A DNA stretch of 64,000 nucleotides from Acidobacteriota bacterium (lineage in GTDB: Bacteria; Acidobacteriota; Thermoanaerobaculia; Gp7-AA8): positions 1-64,000 of the forward strand of contig JAJXWV010000041.1 of NCBI GenBank assembly GCA_021781455.1, in the 5' to 3' direction. The notes under the pieces are model-generated. The model made no database searches and had not been told where the DNA came from. It saw only the letters and a list, made by a program, of their open reading frames with translations. Below are positions 60,187 to 64,000 of this stretch, in pieces. How positions within the stretch are numbered: position 1 is the stretch's first letter; every line of letters begins with the position of its first letter. The translations under genes were made by a program, and so were the position numbers.

Positions 60187-60378
60187 ATGACGCTCACGAC
60201 GATTCTTCTGTTCGCCGTTGGGTTACCTCTGGCGGCGTGGCTGGTAGCAGTGGCTCTGGAGCGCATGGCGCCCTGAACCAAATGGGCGATCGCCGGCTTC
60301 GTAGGCCTGTCGGTCTTTGTGCTCGCGAGGGAGCGGAGAAAGAGCCGGGCCAGTCGTCAGGCACAGACAGAGCGCTGA
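60187..60378 (+). pseudogene. Small two-helix membrane ORF with in-frame UGA
   Basis: ATG 60187 starts 3 bp after the lptFG stop and encodes a 29-residue hydrophobic peptide (MTLTTILLFAVGLPLAAWLV core) that ends at UGA 60274-60276. The same frame then continues for 33 codons with a second hydrophobic helix (WAIAGFVGLSVFVLA) and a basic tail (RERRKSRASRQAQTER) to UGA 60378. It looks like one 63-codon protein cut by a nonsense codon, or a real 29-residue peptide. No family is known. Confidence 0.4.
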
Positions 60379-60381
60379 CTT

Positions 60382-60494
60382 CCGCGGTTGCGGGGTTACG
60401 CGGTTGCGCGGTGTGCGGACGAAAAATTCGTCTCTGTGTTCTTTGTGTTCTCTGTGGTTAAACAGCCATTTCAACCACAGAGGACACAGAGACG
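60382..60494. repeat. Two repeat elements between lptFG and pckA
   Basis: At about 60382-60416 is a lone arm of CGCGGTTGCG units (as in 29244-29329). At 60431-60459 and 60473-60494 is a hairpin of CTCTGTG...GTGGTT against AACCACAGAGGACACAGAG units (as in 32396-32455). It lies between two convergent genes and could terminate both. 60495-60562 shows nothing clear. Confidence 0.75.
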
Positions 60495-60562
60495 TCCAGC
60501 GCTGTCAAGGTTGCTTCGTGAAGATCGTGACGCCACACGACCTCCACCTGCCCTCTGCGCTC

Positions 60563-62173
60563 TCAGATCGCCTCGACGATCTCCGCATCCAGCCCCGGCC
60601 ACTTGTGCAGGTATTCGCGGCGGTCGCGGTTGTACTTCGCCACCAGCTGGTTGTACTCGTCGAGCCTCCCCTGCCGCTCGTACATCTTCTTCGGCTGCAG
60701 GTAATCGAAGTCCTCGACCCCCGGCACCTTCGTGGCCACCAGATATCCGAAGTCAGGATCGCGTTCCCACTTGATCGTTCCTTCGGCGATCGCCTTGACC
60801 ACTGCCGAAGACTGCTGAATCTTCACCTTCTTCGAGCGCTCGTCCTCCTCGCCGCCGCCGATACGACCGGTGTTGAGGAGATAGACCTCCATCGCACAGC
60901 TCTTCATCAGTTCGTTCATGCGGTTGCCCTGATAAGCGTGCAGCAGCGGAAAGAAAGGGTTCGTTCCCGGGACGCGAAGCGACTTGCCCGCCTCGGAGGC
61001 GCCTCCGGCGGACGTTCCCTTGGTCTCCCCGAGCATGAAGTACGCCGCGGCGAGCGGCCCTTCGAGCCTGGCCACGGCCGGAATGATGGTCTCGTTGCGG
61101 TTGAGGATGAGGAGGAAATCGACCTTCGTGGCCACCTCACGTGCGTCGGCGGCTCCGGCGATGTCTGCCATCCGGATCACGGCGCGTCCGTTCTGCGTGT
61201 ACGAGGTGTCGAAGTAGTCGACCTTCCCTCCCTCACTCTGGGAAACGTTTTCCAGATAGGCGTGCGGTGACGCGCAGGCGTGGTAGATCGTCGGCTCGTC
61301 GTTCGGATTGAGACCGAAGGTCTTGGCGAAGCAGCCGTTCTCAGTCGCGTAGATCTTGCCACCCGGCATGAGCGCACAGAAGTCGTCCTGCACCGGTTGA
61401 GAGTTGTTCTGCTTAGTGAACGTGGTGGTGGTCTTGCCGGTGCCCGAGAGCCCGACGATGAGCCCGACGCGGTTCTTTCCCCTGACCGGGATCACCTTGC
61501 ATCCGGCGTGAAGGGCCAGGCCGCCGCGCTCGTAGACGAGCTTGTTCCACATCCGCAGGCCGCCCTTCTTGGACTCGCCGAAGTAGTCCGAGCTGAACAC
61601 GCGCGTGACGTAGTTTTCCAGGTCGACGGCGATGAGGCGCTTTTCCGGATAGCCCTCAGCCTCGAGGTTCGGCGTGTAGATCACGGTCAGCGCGGGGTCG
61701 AAAGCCTCGAGCTCTTCGGCCGTGGCCGGGTAGTAGAGGATCTGTTGCATGGCGGCGATGTTGGCGTTCGCCTTCTCGATGATGAGGCGTGCCGGCACGC
61801 GGAACTCCCGGTCGTTTCCGATGAAGCCCTCCACGACCAGCATGTCTCGGGTGCGGATGTACTCGTTCTGCAGTCTCGCCATCCGCTCGTACTCGGCGCG
61901 GCTGATGGTCTGGTCGGAATGCTCGTGCGGACGGTCGGTGGCCACGAAGGTCGAGAGCTTCGATCGTGAAACGACCCGAGTGCCAACGTTCAAGTTGTTG
62001 AACTCCGTCAGCCTGGCGTTCGGCATCTCCTCGCTGAAGGTGCGGAGCTGTTCGGGCGTGGGGTTCCAGACGAATGACTTCGCTTCGACGGGCAGCTTGC
62101 GCCGGCCAGCCGTTCTTCCGGCGTGGTGGGAAGGGTGGGAAGCCGCATTTTCACTGGGCAGGATCTCAGTCAT
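60563..62173 (-). CDS. pckA: Phosphoenolpyruvate carboxykinase (ATP)
   Basis: The 536-residue enzyme interconverts oxaloacetate and PEP using ATP, at the start of gluconeogenesis. Motifs are the oxaloacetate/PEP site segments RVFSSDYFGESKKGGLRMWN, the kinase-1a P-loop GLSGTGKTTTT, QDDFCALMPGGKIYATENGCF and FFPLLHAYQGNRM. It is the ATP-type, not the GTP-type. ATG 62173 (MTEILPSENAA) is chosen because GAAAGGGA lies just upstream; the frame opens at 62218. PEP made here is also the phosphate donor for enzyme I of the PTS. Confidence 0.95.
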   Translation of the reverse strand: MTEILPSENAASHPSHHAGRTAGRRKLPVEAKSFVWNPTPEQLRTFSEEMPNARLTEFNNLNVGTRVVSRSKLSTFVATDRPHEHSDQTISRAEYERMARLQNEYIRTRDMLVVEGFIGNDREFRVPARLIIEKANANIAAMQQILYYPATAEELEAFDPALTVIYTPNLEAEGYPEKRLIAVDLENYVTRVFSSDYFGESKKGGLRMWNKLVYERGGLALHAGCKVIPVRGKNRVGLIVGLSGTGKTTTTFTKQNNSQPVQDDFCALMPGGKIYATENGCFAKTFGLNPNDEPTIYHACASPHAYLENVSQSEGGKVDYFDTSYTQNGRAVIRMADIAGAADAREVATKVDFLLILNRNETIIPAVARLEGPLAAAYFMLGETKGTSAGGASEAGKSLRVPGTNPFFPLLHAYQGNRMNELMKSCAMEVYLLNTGRIGGGEEDERSKKVKIQQSSAVVKAIAEGTIKWERDPDFGYLVATKVPGVEDFDYLQPKKMYERQGRLDEYNQLVAKYNRDRREYLHKWPGLDAEIVEAI

Positions 62174-62352
62174 GCTTCGGTCCCTTTCGAGCTGATGCGT
62201 CGGTTCCAACTGACGCAAGGATTGCGCCGAAACGCACTACGGTGAGGACGATGGCGGTCTCGTGCTTCCGCCCCCTAACTGGCTGGAACGACGGGCCTTG
62301 GCGGAATGGTTGGATTGTACACGACCGGAGCAAGCACATCCAGAGCCGCGCG

Positions 62353-63507
62353 TCAGTGATCGACGCTACGTCGTCGTGTTGGCCGGCTGGTGAGGTACCG
62401 AACGCTGATGCGACCGCTGTTCGTGTACGCGAGCGCCACCCGGCTCCCGGCGGCCGCCAGCGCATATTGTCGCGGGAGGACGGCCGGATACACGGGTGTC
62501 GGGGAGAGGGGCGTTACCGAGCCGTCGCTTTCGATCTGGATCGCCCTCAGCGATCCCAGCTCCTGTGGCGTCGCACCGGCTTGCGCGAAGGCGAGAATGT
62601 CCGACGAGCCATCCCACACGATGGCCGGTCCGAAATCGCTCCCTGTCGTGAACGTCTGCACCGGCCCCACGCTCGCGAGACCCGGCGCGATCTGGCGCCC
62701 CGCGATGCCGCCCTTCGGCAGCGTCGCCCACACCACGAGATAGTTGCTGCCGTTCCAGACCACGTCGGGCATGCCGGCGCTGGTAGCGAGGACCGTTTCG
62801 GTCTCCGGTCGAGCCATGCCGTCGGCGCCGACGATGATCGCGTGCACCTCGCGATTCGTACTCGGGCATCCGAGAGAACATGGGGTTACCCACGGCTCAT
62901 CGGACGTGAGCTCCCAGACAACGAGGAATTCCGTTCCGTTTGAGGCCACGGCCACCTTGTCGACGGCGTTCGGAAAGGGGCCGGAAGCCTCCAGCACCTG
63001 CCAGGTGATCGCCTGTCCCTGCGTGTCGAGCATGGTGGAGAGAACGCGGTTCCATTGCTGCCAGACCACGAGATAGGAGCTCTTGCTCGCACCGATGGCC
63101 ATGCGCATCGTGTGGCGCGAATCGACAGACTGCAGCAGGAAGTTGTCAGCAACCGCGCTGCCGTCACTCCCGATTCTGCGGACGTACAGCCAGTCGTTCT
63201 CGACCCACGCGGCCATGCTCTCGTTCCCGATGGAGACCACGCCGCCGTCGCGGTGAGGGACGGGATCAAGGGCCAACGCCCGTTCCGGCGGAATCGGTTC
63301 CCTGCCGTCAATCCTGCCTGCGTACGTCGCCCCTCCATTCCAGAGCAGCACCGTGCCGTTCTGAGGCATCGATAGATAAGGAAGTTCCTGTCCCGAGCCG
63401 TTCGGCGATGCGGGAGTGAGTGGAAGCTCGGGGCCGAAGCTGGCGGCAGACGCCGTCATTGCGGCCATCAGCAGAGCCACGAAAAGAATGCTCGACAAGA
63501 AACGCAT
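62353..63507 (-). CDS. Secreted repeat protein (WNG...YLVVW-type repeats)
   Basis: The 384-residue product has a signal peptide (about 1-22, MRFLSSILFVALLMAAMTAS then A). The mature part has repeated strands of the type VVWNGSNYLVVWATL, IGASKSSYLVVWQQWN, ASNGTEFLVVWELTS and IVWDGSSDILAFAQ, spaced ~50-60 residues apart, which suggests a beta-propeller-like exported protein. One CSLGC pair is present. The function is unknown; similar proteins are common among secreted proteins of soil bacteria. ATG 63507 has AGAGGTGA upstream. It is divergent from panE. Confidence 0.75.
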   Translation of the reverse strand: MRFLSSILFVALLMAAMTASAASFGPELPLTPASPNGSGQELPYLSMPQNGTVLLWNGGATYAGRIDGREPIPPERALALDPVPHRDGGVVSIGNESMAAWVENDWLYVRRIGSDGSAVADNFLLQSVDSRHTMRMAIGASKSSYLVVWQQWNRVLSTMLDTQGQAITWQVLEASGPFPNAVDKVAVASNGTEFLVVWELTSDEPWVTPCSLGCPSTNREVHAIIVGADGMARPETETVLATSAGMPDVVWNGSNYLVVWATLPKGGIAGRQIAPGLASVGPVQTFTTGSDFGPAIVWDGSSDILAFAQAGATPQELGSLRAIQIESDGSVTPLSPTPVYPAVLPRQYALAAAGSRVALAYTNSGRISVRYLTSRPTRRRSVDH

Positions 63508-63549
63508 CGCTTCACCTCTGCAAAAACGTTCGTCCGCGGCGCTGAGAGG

Positions 63550-63555
63550 CATAAT
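63550..63555 (+). promoter_or_regulatory. -10 box of a predicted leaderless promoter (panE)
   Basis: CATAAT lies 7 nt before ATG 63563 with no ribosome binding site between. Confidence 0.5.
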
Positions 63556-63562
63556 TCGCGCC

Positions 63563-64000
63563 ATGCGAATTGGAATCATCGGCGTAGGCGGCGTCGGAGG
63601 CTACTTCGGTGGCCGGCTCGCCGAGGCAGGCGAAGAGGTGTTCTTCATTGCCCGTGGCAGGACACTGGAAGCGCTGCGCAGGCGCGGGCTGCATGTCGAG
63701 AGCGTGAACGGCGATTTCGTTGTCCCTCGGGTAAACGCGACGGACGATCCATCGTCGCTTGGCCGTGTCGACGCCATCATCGTGGCAACGAAAGCATGGC
63801 AGGTCCGTGAAGCCGCCGAGGCGGTGCGGCCGATGATCGGTCCGGCCACGATCGTCGTCCCGCTCGAGAACGGGATGGAGGCGCCGGACGACATCGCCTC
63901 GGTCCTCGGTCCCGACCACGCCTTGGGAGGGCTTTGCACGATCGTCAGCTTCGTGGTCGATCCTGGCCACATCCGCCACGCCGCGGCCGATCCGATCATC
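63563..64000 (+). CDS. panE: 2-dehydropantoate 2-reductase (3' end outside window)
   Basis: The visible 146 residues are the NADPH-binding half of a ketopantoate reductase: GIIGVGGVGGYFGGRLAEAG (Rossmann GxGxxG), IARGRTLEALRRRGLHVES, VDAIIVATKAWQVREAAEAV with the family Lys, and VVPLENGMEAPD. The enzyme makes pantoate for CoA. The C-terminal helical domain lies past the window. Members of the ApbA/PanE family can have other substrates, so the pantoate role is likely but not certain. coaBC, a later CoA gene, is elsewhere in the window. Confidence 0.88.
   Translation, partial: MRIGIIGVGGVGGYFGGRLAEAGEEVFFIARGRTLEALRRRGLHVESVNGDFVVPRVNATDDPSSLGRVDAIIVATKAWQVREAAEAVRPMIGPATIVVPLENGMEAPDDIASVLGPDHALGGLCTIVSFVVDPGHIRHAAADPII

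Overview
The window is a gene-dense stretch of a high-GC (by eye about 60-65%) diderm bacterial chromosome. It carries lipid A/LPS genes (lpxB, an MsbA-type exporter, lptB, LptC/LptA and LptF/LptG proteins), RpoN, an HPr kinase/RapZ cluster, bacterial RNase P RNA and only housekeeping-type protein families. The gene mix and the many palindromic intergenic elements suggest an uncultured Acidobacteriota-like lineage. That placement is an inference; no 16S or other decisive marker lies in the window. I see no tRNA, rRNA, CRISPR array, prophage, transposase or defence island.

Layout. 0.1-8 kb: orphan response regulator, uvrB, a secreted protein, a glycosyltransferase, an esterase with a twin-palindrome operator, uvrC. 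8-15.5 kb: DUF4388-like/SPOR-like membrane protein, NYN-domain protein, rnpB, LD-carboxypeptidase, cNMP-binding/FHA protein, recG, a Cys-pair lipoprotein. 15.8-25.5 kb: trpS, scpA-scpB-rluB-cmk, a secreted protein, rpsA with a leader hairpin, sppA, HU/IHF, a HIT protein, two small membrane proteins. 25.6-33.2 kb: lpxB-msbA-DUF374 acyltransferase (frameshifted), yicC-gmk-rpoZ-coaBC, family 4 uracil-DNA glycosylase. 33-40.4 kb: methyltransferase, priA, accA, recJ. 40.4-50.8 kb: lptC/lptA fusion, lptB, rpoN, hpf, then hprK-rapZ-EIIA(Man)-HPr-EI and a cupin. 50.8-57.5 kb: secreted coiled-coil protein, miaB, bifunctional nuclease, parA-parB, a broken Cys/Met-metabolism PLP enzyme, homoserine dehydrogenase. 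57.7-64 kb: lptF/lptG fusion, pckA, secreted repeat protein, start of a ketopantoate reductase.

Three themes stand out. First, LPS transport appears packed into few polypeptides: one LptC+LptA protein, LptB, and one LptF+LptG permease. Second, HprK, RapZ, HPr (with both His15 and Ser46), a mannose-type EIIA and EI form a PTS phosphorelay with no permease in the window, next to rpoN and hpf. Third, the gaps between genes are filled by hairpin elements. About a dozen share one architecture (tandem 8-14 bp units in one arm, the inverted complement in the other) but differ in unit sequence. Three lie in frame inside essential-type genes (priA, recJ, scpA). A separate ~160 bp palindrome occurs three times.

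At least seven genes have a TAnAAT-like -10 box only 5-8 nt before the start codon, with little or no ribosome binding site. This predicts leaderless transcripts. Genes inside operons usually overlap by ATGA/TGATG or have a purine-rich ribosome binding site.
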